This document shows, piece by piece, positions 33,071 through 41,557 of a stretch of DNA of 64,000 nucleotides (the stretch's first letter is position 1; every line of letters begins with the position of its first letter). A program made the position numbers and the translations under genes. The stretch lies in the NCBI GenBank assembly GCA_036499165.1, contig DASYEE010000209.1:1-64000 (forward strand), read 5' to 3'. The DNA is from Galbitalea sp036499165. Its GTDB lineage: Bacteria > Actinomycetota > Actinomycetes > Actinomycetales > Microbacteriaceae. Under the pieces are notes generated by a model that saw only the letters and a program-made list of their open reading frames with translations, made no database searches and had not been told where the DNA came from.

Positions 33071-34486
33071 TTACTTTTCCCGTCGTGCGACCCACAGCGT
33101 GGATTCGACCGAAGTAGCCCCGTCGCCAAAGTGATTGAGTTGTGCCAACTCGCGCTGCAACCGCGGGTCGGACGACGCATCCGCCAGCTTCACCGTCTCC
33201 TGGTAGGCGACCCGCTGGTGCGCGGGCACCGGCTTATCGATTGGGATGTCCGTTCCCGGGTTGTACGCGCGATGCTCGATCACGATCGCGTGCGAGTTGA
33301 TATCGAACCCTCCGGTCGCCGGCACGGGATCGTCGCTGTTCTTAATAGTGAGCATGGGAATCGAATCGGGAATCCGGATCTGCCCCGACGGTGACCCCAC
33401 CAACACGAGGCCCTTGACGTCATAGTGACCGGATGCCGCGAGCAGCGACGCCCCGAGCCCACCACCCGAGTACCCCGTGAACACAACCGGGCTATGAGTG
33501 GTGACGCCTGCCCGGTGCAGCGCCGTCACGAGAGCGCGGTACATCGCCGGGTCTTCCTCCGCGACGCCGTTGAGGTCGCTGGTGAGGTCGAATGGCTGTG
33601 TGGTCGCGTGCGGATCGAAGCTGGCCGTGCCTCCGATGAACACATCGAATCGATCGGGCTTGCCCGGCTCGACGTATTTCATGATCCGAAACTGCGCAGG
33701 GTTTCCCGGGCTGACGGAGGGGATGTTGGCGAATCGGGCGGCGAGGGTAGCGGGCGGACGCGCGCTGTCATGCACCTTTGACTGGTGCACCTCGACCGGT
33801 GTCTCCTTCAGCAGCCCGAAGAGCGAGGCAATCCCCACGACGGATGCCGCAGCCGTCGGCGGCCCGGTCAGCCCCAGACCGTGCGGCCCCAACAGCTGAC
33901 TGACCCCAGGCGGTAGTCCCAGCAAGCCGTCCTCGAACTGGTCGGCGTTATCGACCAGCCCCGCGACCCCTCGCACAAAGGCGGGCGACGTGATCACACT
34001 CGGGTTGTCCATCACGAAGTCGCCCGCAGCGCCGGCAAGCTGCGACGGCGACTTTCCCGTGATCAGGCACGCCAGGGCGACGTCTGCTCCAAGGCCGACC
34101 GCGATCGGCACCGCGAACACCCTGGCGAGCGTTCCCAGCTGCCAGGCTGCGGCTTCGTGGGCGAAGTTCATCACCCCGCCCGCAATCTTCTCAGCCGTCT
34201 CGTAGATCGAAATGCTGTGCCGGAGCGAGGCCGCGAGAGCGTGGGTTCGATGATGCGCATCGCGCAGCAGGTCCGACGCGCCCTCCATGCTGTCGAGCGC
34301 ACGGTGGGCATCGGCCGACCCGTGCGTCCCCGCGAGCTTCCACTCCTCGATGTGGCCGCGAACGATGGTGTGCTGCTGGGCCAGTTCTGATGCAGCTGCG
34401 CCCAATCGGTGGACGGCCTCCGTGAGTCCGTCGCTCACCATGACGACCCCACCCGATCCCACAAACAACCCGCCAGGCATCCTCAC
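33071..34486 (-). CDS. Alpha/beta hydrolase with WXG100-like N-terminal helices
   Basis: 471 residues from GTG at 34486. The first 130 residues are amphipathic helices (LTEAVHRLGAAASELAQQH ... HALAASLRHSISIYETAEK) like WXG100/ESX substrates. A hydrophobic linker follows, then a lipase-like hydrolase domain with the nucleophile elbow GYSGGG (near residue 340) and late His residues. The start overlaps the stop of a WXG100-like gene (GTGA). An exported esterase is likely, perhaps by a type VII-like route; no secretion genes are nearby. Confidence 0.65.
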   Translation of the reverse strand: MRMPGGLFVGSGGVVMVSDGLTEAVHRLGAAASELAQQHTIVRGHIEEWKLAGTHGSADAHRALDSMEGASDLLRDAHHRTHALAASLRHSISIYETAEKIAGGVMNFAHEAAAWQLGTLARVFAVPIAVGLGADVALACLITGKSPSQLAGAAGDFVMDNPSVITSPAFVRGVAGLVDNADQFEDGLLGLPPGVSQLLGPHGLGLTGPPTAAASVVGIASLFGLLKETPVEVHQSKVHDSARPPATLAARFANIPSVSPGNPAQFRIMKYVEPGKPDRFDVFIGGTASFDPHATTQPFDLTSDLNGVAEEDPAMYRALVTALHRAGVTTHSPVVFTGYSGGGLGASLLAASGHYDVKGLVLVGSPSGQIRIPDSIPMLTIKNSDDPVPATGGFDINSHAIVIEHRAYNPGTDIPIDKPVPAHQRVAYQETVKLADASSDPRLQRELAQLNHFGDGATSVESTLWVARREK

Positions 34487-34740
34487 CCTTTCCCTCGTGC
34501 GGCATCGGCGTCGGTCGCGAACCTGCCCGCGGCCGCAGCGAGATCGGCCGCGAGCGCAACCTGCCTGTGCACTGCGTGGACTGAATGGCCGAAGGCGCTC
34601 GACGATGAGCCAGACCAGTCACGTTTGCCCGGTGGCACCAGCAACCCGGCAGTGTCGTCAATTCGCTCGGCCATTGCGCGCAGCGACGATGCGGTGGCCT
34701 GATACATGAGGTGCAAGGCCTCGTCTTGTTGCGTGTTCAC
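34483..34740 (-). CDS. WXG100-like small helical protein
   Basis: 85 residues from the GTG at 34740, which has AGGAG 6 bases upstream. Two helices are expected around a central turn containing DWSGSSSSAF, the W-x-G motif of the WXG100 family. The size matches EsxA/B-type proteins (about 95-100). It overlaps the hydrolase gene by 4 bases and is translationally coupled with it. It may be a partner or chaperone for secretion of the hydrolase. Confidence 0.6.
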   Translation of the reverse strand: MNTQQDEALHLMYQATASSLRAMAERIDDTAGLLVPPGKRDWSGSSSSAFGHSVHAVHRQVALAADLAAAAGRFATDADAARGKG

Positions 34741-34869
34741 TGGTGCTCCTGTCTTATGCCCCCAGCTTCGCCGTCCGGGCGCCCCGCGGGAGGCCGCGGC
34801 GGGCGATCGGAGGACAGGAGCGAACATTCATCGAGTGTGGAGGAGCAGAATCTGCGGGAGACTAGTCGC

Positions 34870-35415
34870 ATGAGCTTCGACCGCACTCTTGACGAGTCGG
34901 CGCTCTTTCGAATCTGCTTCGTCTGCACCGGCAACATCTGCCGCTCGCCGATGGCCGAGGCCGTATTCAAAAATCTTGTGCGCAAGGCTGGTCTCTCTGG
35001 GGCCGTCGCCGTAATTTCTGCCGGCACGGGCGACTGGCACGTTGGCGAGCCATCAGACGAGCGAACGGTCACGGCTCTCAGTGCGCATGGTCTCGATGGC
35101 CGCCAGCATCGCGCGAAGCAGTTCGACCCGGACTGGTTCGAGAACCTCGACCTCATCGTCGTCTTCGACCGAAGCCACGAACGCATCCTCCGCGCGTGGG
35201 CAACCAACGACGTTGACCGCTCGAAGGTCCAGCTCCTGATGACGTTTGACAGCGAAGCAGCGGGCGGCGCACTCGAGGTGCCTGACCCGTACTATTCGGA
35301 TGCGGCCCTCTTCGACCAGGTGCTCAGCACCATCGAGAGGGCATGCGCCGCACTCTTCCGCCAGGTTAGCCCTGGCATAACCAAGGGCCCGGCGGCCCAG
35401 AAGGAACAGCGATGA
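34870..35415 (+). CDS. Low-molecular-weight protein tyrosine phosphatase
   Basis: 181 residues from the ATG at 34870 (MSFDRTLDES). The P-loop is VCTGNICRSPMAE (C-x5-R, near residue 20) and the general acid lies in PDPYYSD (near 138), both diagnostic of the family. It dephosphorylates phosphotyrosine in the cytoplasm and in actinobacteria is often linked to capsule or envelope control. The stop overlaps the purB start by 4 bases, an unusual pairing with purine synthesis. The frame is open upstream, but 34870 gives the normal length. Confidence 0.9.
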   Translation: MSFDRTLDESALFRICFVCTGNICRSPMAEAVFKNLVRKAGLSGAVAVISAGTGDWHVGEPSDERTVTALSAHGLDGRQHRAKQFDPDWFENLDLIVVFDRSHERILRAWATNDVDRSKVQLLMTFDSEAAGGALEVPDPYYSDAALFDQVLSTIERACAALFRQVSPGITKGPAAQKEQR

Positions 35416-36794
35416 GCCCACTGCCTCCACAACCCATCAGCCCCCTGGACGGTCGCTATCGCGTCTCCGTGACCGAGCTGGGCGAGCACCTCTCAGAGGC
35501 GGGCCTCAACCGAGCGCGCGTGCACATCGAGGTCGAATGGCTGATCTATCTCACGAGCCACGAACTATTCGGCTCGTCGAAGCTCACCGACGCGCAGACC
35601 GCGTCTCTACGTGCTCTGGCCACCGAATTCGGCCAGCACGAGATCGACGAACTTGCAGCCCTTGAGGCAACGACCCGGCACGACGTGAAGGCCGTTGAAT
35701 ACCTGGTGCGCGGCAAGCTCGCCGAACTCGGCCTCGACTCCATCGCGGAGCTCACCCACTTCGCGTGTACCAGCGAAGACATCAACAACCTCTCATACGC
35801 GATCACCATCCGTGAGGCCGTTCGCACCATCTGGCTGCCGAAATTCGACGCCCTCGTCGAGGTGCTCCGCGACCGTGCCGTTACCCATCGCGGCGACGCC
35901 ATGCTCGCTCACACACACGGTCAGCCCGCAACCCCGACCACCGTCGGCAAGGAGTTCGCGGTGTTCGTTGGACGCCTCACTCGCGTGCGCGCCCAGATCG
36001 CCGCCACGGAGTACCTCGGCAAGTTCAGCGGAGCCACCGGGACCTTCGCCGCCCACGTCGCGGCTGACGCATCCCTCGACTGGCCGGCGATCTCGCGCGA
36101 ATTCGTCACATCGCTCGGTCTCGCCTGGAACCCGCTCACCACCCAGATCGAGCCGCACGACTGGCAGGCCGAGCTGTATGGCCGCATAAGCCACGCCAAC
36201 CGCATCCTGCACAATCTGTGCACAGACATCTGGACCTACATCTCGATGGGCTATTTCACGCAGATTCCGCAGGCCGGCGCGACAGGGTCATCCACGATGC
36301 CGCACAAGATCAACCCGATCCGCTTCGAGAACGCAGAGGCCAACCTCGAACTCTCGAGCGCGCTCCTCGACTCGCTCACTGCGACGCTCGTCACCTCGCG
36401 CCTGCAGCGCGACCTCACGGACTCGACGACGCAGCGCAACGTCGGCGTGGCGTTCGGCCATTCGCTGCTCGCGCTCGACAACCTCACCCGCGGGCTTGGC
36501 GAGATCGCCGTGGACACTACAAAGCTGGATGCCGACCTCAACTCCAATTGGGAGATCCTCGGCGAGGCGATCCAGACGGTCATCCGCGCGGAGGTCGCGG
36601 CCGGCCGCAGCTCGATCGCCGATCCATACGCCCTCCTGAAAGAGCTGACGCGCGGCAAGCGCATCGACCAAGCCGACCTCGTGGCCTTCATCGATGGACT
36701 CGACATCGGAGACGCGGCGAAGTCGCGGCTGCGCGAGCTGACCCCGCACACCTATGTCGGGCTGGCTAGCGAGCTCGTCTCCTACCTCGACTGA
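35412..36794 (+). CDS. purB: Adenylosuccinate lyase
   Basis: 460 residues. It belongs to the fumarase/aspartase superfamily; the signature loop is GSSTMPHKINPIRFENAE (near residue 295), and the catalytic His region is THGQPATPTTVGKE (near 175). It cleaves SAICAR and adenylosuccinate in purine synthesis. It looks like the longer E. coli-type PurB. The ATG overlaps the stop of the phosphatase gene (ATGA), so both are read from one transcript. Confidence 0.95.
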   Translation: MSPLPPQPISPLDGRYRVSVTELGEHLSEAGLNRARVHIEVEWLIYLTSHELFGSSKLTDAQTASLRALATEFGQHEIDELAALEATTRHDVKAVEYLVRGKLAELGLDSIAELTHFACTSEDINNLSYAITIREAVRTIWLPKFDALVEVLRDRAVTHRGDAMLAHTHGQPATPTTVGKEFAVFVGRLTRVRAQIAATEYLGKFSGATGTFAAHVAADASLDWPAISREFVTSLGLAWNPLTTQIEPHDWQAELYGRISHANRILHNLCTDIWTYISMGYFTQIPQAGATGSSTMPHKINPIRFENAEANLELSSALLDSLTATLVTSRLQRDLTDSTTQRNVGVAFGHSLLALDNLTRGLGEIAVDTTKLDADLNSNWEILGEAIQTVIRAEVAAGRSSIADPYALLKELTRGKRIDQADLVAFIDGLDIGDAAKSRLRELTPHTYVGLASELVSYLD

Positions 36795-36839
36795 AACGGC
36801 CCGCGCGGCAGCAGGCGCCGGCCGGGCCGGTGTGCACCG

Positions 36840-37091
36840 CTAGTGGCCGGCGCGATCCTGGTCGTCGAGATCGTGGATCTCGGCGTCGTCTGGACGAGTG
36901 GTGATCGACAGCGTCGCCAGGGTCACAAGGGTGGCGATGAACGCGACTCCCGCGAAAATCGCACCGAGTCGGATGTCACGGATCGAACCCGCGACGACAA
37001 CCCCGACGAACACGGCGACGATCGCGGAGAGCACGAGAAGCTCAACCGGTCGAAACCGGTCGCGCCTGCTCGGGGGTACGGGATCGGTCAC
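36840..37091 (-). CDS. Small two-helix membrane protein
   Basis: 83 residues from GTG (VTDPVPPSRRDRFRPVELL) with two hydrophobic segments (about 19-38 and 43-64) and an acidic tail. Family unknown. The start overlaps the stop of the upstream DUF308-like gene by 4 bases, so the two are coupled and probably act together in the membrane. Confidence 0.65.
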   Translation of the reverse strand: MTDPVPPSRRDRFRPVELLVLSAIVAVFVGVVVAGSIRDIRLGAIFAGVAFIATLVTLATLSITTRPDDAEIHDLDDQDRAGH

Positions 37092-37735
37092 GATGCCACC
37101 CCTTTCTTGGTAACTGATGCCGGCGCCCACTTCAGCGAGAACGCGGCGATGAGCAGGTAGACGGCGACGATGGCCCCATAGACGGCGAGGCCGCCGACCA
37201 CCATGACAGAGGTGTTCAACACTCGGGGACCGGTCGGATCGGTGTAGTGCTGCACGTAGCCGGGTGGAATCACGAGCGCGAAGACAGCAAGCAATATTGT
37301 GACGCCGCCGACGAAGATCCAGTCGCGGGCCACCGCACGGCGACCGCGCACGCGAACTCCGGCGTAGAGCTCGGCGAAACCGGAAATCACGGCCCAGATT
37401 CCGAGCAGCACAAGAAAGAGCGGAAGCCCCGTGCGCCATCCGACCAGCGCGCCCACCCCTATCAACACGGAGACGATCGCCTGGATGAGAAAGATCGTGC
37501 GGTTGACGCCTGCGAGCGCCCGGAGGCACAGGATGACGCCCAACAACCCTGAGAGAAGGGCGAAGCCGCCGAAGACGAACAGCCCGAACTCCGGTGTGTA
37601 GTTACCACCGGCGAAGGTCACCACGATGGCAAGAGCTGCGGCGGGTACGGCGCGAGCCAGGGGCACGTACCAATAGGCCGCGTCCTCTGCTGTGACTCTG
37701 GTTTTCATTTCGCCGGTGCTGGCCATCGCCGACAA
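37088..37735 (-). CDS. DUF308/HdeD-like membrane protein
   Basis: 215 residues with five or six membrane helices. The repeated pattern LLSGLLGVILCLRAL ... FLVLLGIWAVISGFAELYAGVRVRG resembles the HdeD/DUF308 family, some members of which are linked to acid resistance in E. coli. The start could be the second ATG (37726). It is followed by a coupled small membrane protein. Specific function is unknown. Confidence 0.7.
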   Translation of the reverse strand: MSAMASTGEMKTRVTAEDAAYWYVPLARAVPAAALAIVVTFAGGNYTPEFGLFVFGGFALLSGLLGVILCLRALAGVNRTIFLIQAIVSVLIGVGALVGWRTGLPLFLVLLGIWAVISGFAELYAGVRVRGRRAVARDWIFVGGVTILLAVFALVIPPGYVQHYTDPTGPRVLNTSVMVVGGLAVYGAIVAVYLLIAAFSLKWAPASVTKKGVAS

Positions 37736-37774
37736 GTTTACGCGGGCGAACCTGTGCGATCCGCCGCCGTGGTG

Positions 37775-39154
37775 CTAGTTGCCGGGCGGGAGGTCGACAA
37801 AGCGGGAGAAGTGGCCGTGGAAGCCGACGACGATGGTGTCCGTTGGCCCGTTGCGGTGCTTAGCGATGATGAGATCGGCCTCGCCCTGGCGCGGACTGTC
37901 TTTCTCGTATGCCGCTTCGCGATGCAACAGGATCACCATGTCCGCGTCCTGCTCAAGCGAGCCTGACTCGCGAAGGTCGGACAGCATTGGCTTCTTGTCA
38001 GAGCGCTGCTCCGGACCACGGTTCAGCTGGCTGATCGCGATGACGGGCACACCGATCTCCTTTGCCAACAGCTTGAGCGCACGGGAGAACTCGCTGACCT
38101 CCTGTTGGCGGGACTCGACCTTCTTACCGCTCGTCATGAGCTGCAGGTAGTCGATGATCACCATCTTCAGGCCGACCTTCTGCTTGAGCCTGCGGCACTT
38201 GGCGCGAATCTCGACGAGGGTCATGTTCGGACTGTCGTCGATGTAGAGCGGCGCATCCGCGATCTTGCCGCGCACGCTCGCGAGCGTCGACCAGTCCTGG
38301 GTGTGGATGTTGCCCTTCCGCATGTTCTGGAGCGGCACAGCAGCCTCGGCCGACAGCAGGCGCATGGCGATCTCGCTACGCCCCATTTCGAGCGAGAACA
38401 CGATCGTGGGCATGTCGTTGTGCACCGCGGCCGCACGCGCGAAGTCGAGCGCAAGCGTCGACTTACCGATTGCGGGTCGCGCGGCGAGGATGATGAGCTG
38501 GCCCGGGTGCAGGCCGTTCGTCAGCGCATCGAGCTGGGCGAATCCCGTCGGCACACCGACCATCTGGCCGTCGCGCCCGGCTGCAGCTTCGATCTCGTCG
38601 GTTGCCGCCGTAATCGCTTCGATGAGCGGAACGTAGTCTTCGCTCTCGACGCCACCCGTGACGCCGTAGATCTCGGCTTGCGCGTTGTTGACAAGGTCGA
38701 CGACCTCGCCCTCGCTCGCGTAGCCCATCTGGACGATGCGCGTGCCGGCCTCGACGAGCCGACGCAGCACCGCCTTCTCAGCGACGATGGATGCGTAGAA
38801 CCCGGCGTTCGCCGCCGTGGGAACGAGGCCGGTCAGCGTGTGGAGGTACTCCGCACCGCCCGCCCGGCCGATCTCGCCGACCTTGGTGAGCTCGTCGGTC
38901 ACGGCGATGACGTCGGTCGGCTCGCCGTGCGAGTAGAGGTTCATCACGGCGTCGAAAATGATCTCGTGCTTCGGGATGTAGAAGTCGACGCCACGAACGG
39001 TTTCGATGACGTCAGCCACGGCGTCTTTGCTGAGGAGCATTCCGCCGATGGCACTTTGCTCTGCAAGCAGATCGTGCGGGGGAGTGCGGTCGTTCTGGCG
39101 CCCGTCTTGCGTTGGGCGCGAATCGCCCGCGAGACCCAGGTGCGCGATCGACAT
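37775..39154 (-). CDS. dnaB: Replicative DNA helicase DnaB
   Basis: 459 residues. The N-terminal domain for primase interaction starts PPHDLLAEQSAIGGMLL. The RecA-type helicase domain has Walker A AARPAIGKST (near residue 225), Walker B VIIDYLQLM and the DnaB motif QLNRGPEQRSDKKP. No intein is present. It unwinds DNA ahead of the replication fork. The upstream gap holds DnaA-box-like repeats and the end of the rpsF operon. Confidence 0.96.
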   Translation of the reverse strand: MSIAHLGLAGDSRPTQDGRQNDRTPPHDLLAEQSAIGGMLLSKDAVADVIETVRGVDFYIPKHEIIFDAVMNLYSHGEPTDVIAVTDELTKVGEIGRAGGAEYLHTLTGLVPTAANAGFYASIVAEKAVLRRLVEAGTRIVQMGYASEGEVVDLVNNAQAEIYGVTGGVESEDYVPLIEAITAATDEIEAAAGRDGQMVGVPTGFAQLDALTNGLHPGQLIILAARPAIGKSTLALDFARAAAVHNDMPTIVFSLEMGRSEIAMRLLSAEAAVPLQNMRKGNIHTQDWSTLASVRGKIADAPLYIDDSPNMTLVEIRAKCRRLKQKVGLKMVIIDYLQLMTSGKKVESRQQEVSEFSRALKLLAKEIGVPVIAISQLNRGPEQRSDKKPMLSDLRESGSLEQDADMVILLHREAAYEKDSPRQGEADLIIAKHRNGPTDTIVVGFHGHFSRFVDLPPGN

Positions 39155-39535
39155 CTATTCCTCCCTCAGCTCGAACCTACGCGAGCAAACGCTATCTGCG
39201 GCTTCCGACACTGTGTGTACGGCTCTCGCCATACGTGTCGCCCCCACCGCCGGGCCTCGGGTACCCATGAGACCTCGCCAAACATAGAAGTGCTTGTCGA
39301 CCCGGACAAATGACCCTGTGGACAAAGATGTGGAGAAACTCCGCGAAACGCCGGGAGCCGTGTTGGCAACCTGTGGACTTTGATGTGGAGAACCTGCGAG
39401 ATTCTTCCGGGAAATCGCTTTTGACCAGCTATTTTTGTTTACACATCATGTGTGTAGAAACAGGCTTCGACTCATGCTTGAGACTTAGCTATTGACAAAC
39501 TCGCCTGTGCACAAATGTTCTCGTCCTGCAACAGA
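39155..39535. other. Intergenic region upstream of dnaB
   Basis: About 380 bases with lower GC than the flanks and several TGTGGA motifs. A 13-bp palindrome ACACATCATGTGT (39441-39453) lies in an AT-richer patch. No gene is supported. It must contain the dnaB promoter (leftward), which I cannot place reliably. Confidence 0.4.
39316..39394. repeat. Duplicated DnaA-box-like motif upstream of dnaB
   Basis: Two direct copies with a 55-bp period read CTGTGGAC, three variable bases, then GATGTGGAGAA (39316-39337 and 39371-39392). The first contains TGTGGACAA (39317-39325), the complement of the DnaA box TTGTCCACA; the second has TGTGGACTT. Confidence 0.55.
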
Positions 39536-39572
39536 AAACGGCGACCCCGGGATGCCCCGGAGCCGCCGTTTC
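39536..39572 (-). terminator. Terminator after rplI
   Basis: GC-rich hairpin AACGGCG/CGCCGTT with an inner CCCCGGG/CCCCGG region, 13 bases past the rplI stop. Leftward it reads into CGTTTTCTG, a short T-run. It closes the rpsF-ssb-rpsR-rplI operon. Confidence 0.6.
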
Positions 39573-39584
39573 TCGTGTAAAACG

Positions 39585-40037
39585 CTACTTTGCAGCAACC
39601 ACCTGAAGGGTGATCGTCGCCACGATGTCGTCGCGAAGACGGATCGTCGCCTCGTGCTCACCGACGGCCTTGATGGGCGTGGTGATCTCGATCTTGCGCT
39701 TGTCTACGGTGCCAAGGCCCGCGGCCGCGACCGCGTCAGCGACATCCGAGGTCTTAACCGAGCCGAAGAGACGACCGCCCTGGCCCGCCTTGACGGTCAG
39801 CTTGACGGTGGTGGCCTGGAGGCGAGCCTTCAGGTCCTGTGCCTCTTCGAGAGTTGCGTGCTCGCGTGCGACGCGGGCCGCCTTGATGGACTCGATCTGC
39901 TTCTCGCCACCACGGGTCCACGGCACGGCGAAGCCCTGCGGGATCAGGTAGTTGCGACCGAAGCCGCTCTTGACGTCCACGACGTCGCCGGGGGCACCGA
40001 GACCGGTGACCTCGTGCGTGAGGATCAACTTGGACAT
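39585..40037 (-). CDS. rplI: 50S ribosomal protein L9
   Basis: 150 residues, normal length. The N-terminal domain LILTHEVTGLGAPGDVVDVKSG is typical, then the long connecting helix and the C-terminal domain. It binds 23S rRNA near the L1 stalk and influences frame maintenance. It is the last gene of the rpsF-ssb-rpsR-rplI operon, 11 bases after rpsR. Confidence 0.97.
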   Translation of the reverse strand: MSKLILTHEVTGLGAPGDVVDVKSGFGRNYLIPQGFAVPWTRGGEKQIESIKAARVAREHATLEEAQDLKARLQATTVKLTVKAGQGGRLFGSVKTSDVADAVAAAGLGTVDKRKIEITTPIKAVGEHEATIRLRDDIVATITLQVVAAK

Positions 40038-40048
40038 ATCCGTGCCTC

Positions 40049-40312
40049 CTAGCGGCCTGAGCCGGCGTAAGGCAGCAGTGCCATCTCACGCGCATTCTTG
40101 ACTGCGCGGGCGATGAGTCGCTGCTCCTGGACGGAGACACCGGTGATGCGGCGGGCGCGGATCTTTCCACGCTCCGAGATGAACTTGCGAAGGGTCGCGA
40201 CGTCTTTGTAGTCGATCACGCCAACGCGGATCGCCTTAGCCGGGGCGGCGTTCTTGCCACCCTTGGCGTTACGAAGCGGCTTGCGGCGATCGCCGCTGCT
40301 TTTTCCTGCCAT
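40049..40312 (-). CDS. rpsR: 30S ribosomal protein S18
   Basis: 87 residues ending KNAREMALLPYAGSGR. The core VGVIDYKDVATLRKFISERGKI is the S18 signature and no zinc-binding cysteines are present. It pairs with S6 on the platform of the small subunit. A palindromic repeat separates it from ssb. Confidence 0.97.
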   Translation of the reverse strand: MAGKSSGDRRKPLRNAKGGKNAAPAKAIRVGVIDYKDVATLRKFISERGKIRARRITGVSVQEQRLIARAVKNAREMALLPYAGSGR

Positions 40313-40354
40313 GGTTTCTATTCCTTATGAAAATTAGTTGGGACCGAGTTGATC

Positions 40355-40394
40355 GGTGGTCGAGTGGCCGAGCGGAGTCGGCGTCATCGAGACC
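40355..40394. repeat. Microbacteriaceae-type intergenic element (single full copy)
   Basis: 40-bp element starting GGTGGTCGAGTGGCCG and ending GTCATCGAGACC, an imperfect palindrome that begins 4 bases past the ssb stop codon. It matches the complete unit at 51885-51925 at most positions. I recall such GGTCGAG...ATCGAGACC elements as common between genes in this bacterial family. Confidence 0.65.
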
Positions 40395-40397
40395 GGA

Positions 40398-40910
40398 TCA
40401 GAACGGTGTCTCGTCGTTGTAGTTGCCCGGTGTGTTCCACACGTCGCCGGAGGAGTCCGGCGTGCTTGCGGCCCACGGCTCGTCTGCGACCTGCGACGGC
40501 CCGCGGCCGCCACCCTGGGGTGCGCCGCCACCACCTTCGCGGGATGACGATGTGCGGGTGACCTGGGCGGTCGCGTAGCGCAGGCTTGGGCCGATCTCGT
40601 CGACCTCGAGTTCGAAGCTCGTTCGCTTCTCGCCCTCTTTGGTCTCGTAAGAACGCTGCTTCAAGCGACCCTGGACGATGACGCGCGAACCCTTCGTGAG
40701 TGAACCGGCGACATGCTCGGCGAACTCGCGCCAGACGCTCGCGCGCAGGAACAGTGCCTCACCGTCCTTCCACTCATTGGAGCCGCGGTCGAGCGTACGG
40801 GGCGTGGATGCGATGGTGAAGTTGGCAACCGCGAGCCCATTCTGCGTGTACCGCAGCTCTGGGTCACTCGTGAGGTTACCCACGACTGTGATGACGGTTT
40901 CTCCGGCCAT
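40398..40910 (-). CDS. ssb: Single-stranded DNA-binding protein
   Basis: 170 residues. OB fold beginning GETVITVVGNLTSDPELRY, a Gly-rich linker, and the conserved acidic C-terminal tip NDETPF that recruits replication and repair proteins. It lies 2 bases downstream of rpsF in the ribosomal operon, as in many bacteria. It protects single-stranded DNA at forks. Confidence 0.95.
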   Translation of the reverse strand: MAGETVITVVGNLTSDPELRYTQNGLAVANFTIASTPRTLDRGSNEWKDGEALFLRASVWREFAEHVAGSLTKGSRVIVQGRLKQRSYETKEGEKRTSFELEVDEIGPSLRYATAQVTRTSSSREGGGGAPQGGGRGPSQVADEPWAASTPDSSGDVWNTPGNYNDETPF

Positions 40911-40912
40911 GA

Positions 40913-41416
40913 CTACTCGGCGTCCTCAGCAGCAGGCTCAGCCGCAGCAGGCTCAGCGGCAACCGGCTCAGCAGCAACCTCGGCGGCGGCTTCTGGAGCG
41001 GCCGGCGCTTCAGGAGCGGCCGGCGCAGCGGGCGTGGTCGAGACCGCGGGCTTGGCAGGCGTGGCGGCTGCCTTGCGGGCCGCCTTCTCGTCTGCGGCCT
41101 TCTTGGCCTCGGCGACCTGAGCGATTGCCTCTTCTGCGCGCAGCACCTTCGTGCGCATGACTGCTTCGCTGAGCTTCAGCTGGCGGTCGAGCTCGACCGT
41201 TGCCGATGCATTCGCGGTGAGCTGAACAACGGCGTAGATGCCTTCGGTCTTCTTGTTGATCTCGTAAGCCAGGCGACGACGGCCCCAGATGTCAACGCTG
41301 TCGATGGATCCACCATCGTTGCGAATGACATTCAGGAACTTGTCTAGGCTGGGAGCTACGGTGCGCTCATCGATCTCTGGATCGAGGATCACCATTAGTT
41401 CGTACTGATGCGTCAC
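40913..41416 (-). CDS. rpsF: 30S ribosomal protein S6 with long Ala/Pro/Glu-rich tail
   Basis: 167 residues from GTG with AGGAGGT upstream. The first 97 residues are normal S6 (MTHQYELMVILDPEIDERTV ... AVMRTKVLRAEE). The last 70 are a low-complexity acidic tail of Ala, Pro, Lys and Glu, making the protein clearly longer than the usual 95-130. S6 binds S18 and 16S rRNA. It is the first gene of the operon. The tail is repetitive in DNA as well. Confidence 0.95.
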   Translation of the reverse strand: MTHQYELMVILDPEIDERTVAPSLDKFLNVIRNDGGSIDSVDIWGRRRLAYEINKKTEGIYAVVQLTANASATVELDRQLKLSEAVMRTKVLRAEEAIAQVAEAKKAADEKAARKAAATPAKPAVSTTPAAPAAPEAPAAPEAAAEVAAEPVAAEPAAAEPAAEDAE

Positions 41417-41557
41417 AAACCCACCTCCTTTGGACTAGAACGGCTGCAGGCGATCTGCAGCAGGAGGGTATTGACGTGTCGTGCAAGACCACTGGGGCCA
41501 AGACAACCTGCCTAGTCTAGACGGATTTCTTCGGCCCGATCAAGGAGCATCCCAGCC

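Noticed and set aside
36797..36829. CGGCCCG/CGGGCCG inverted repeat after purB as a terminator
   Set aside because: Stem is short, the loop is long and no T-run follows in either direction; too weak to list.
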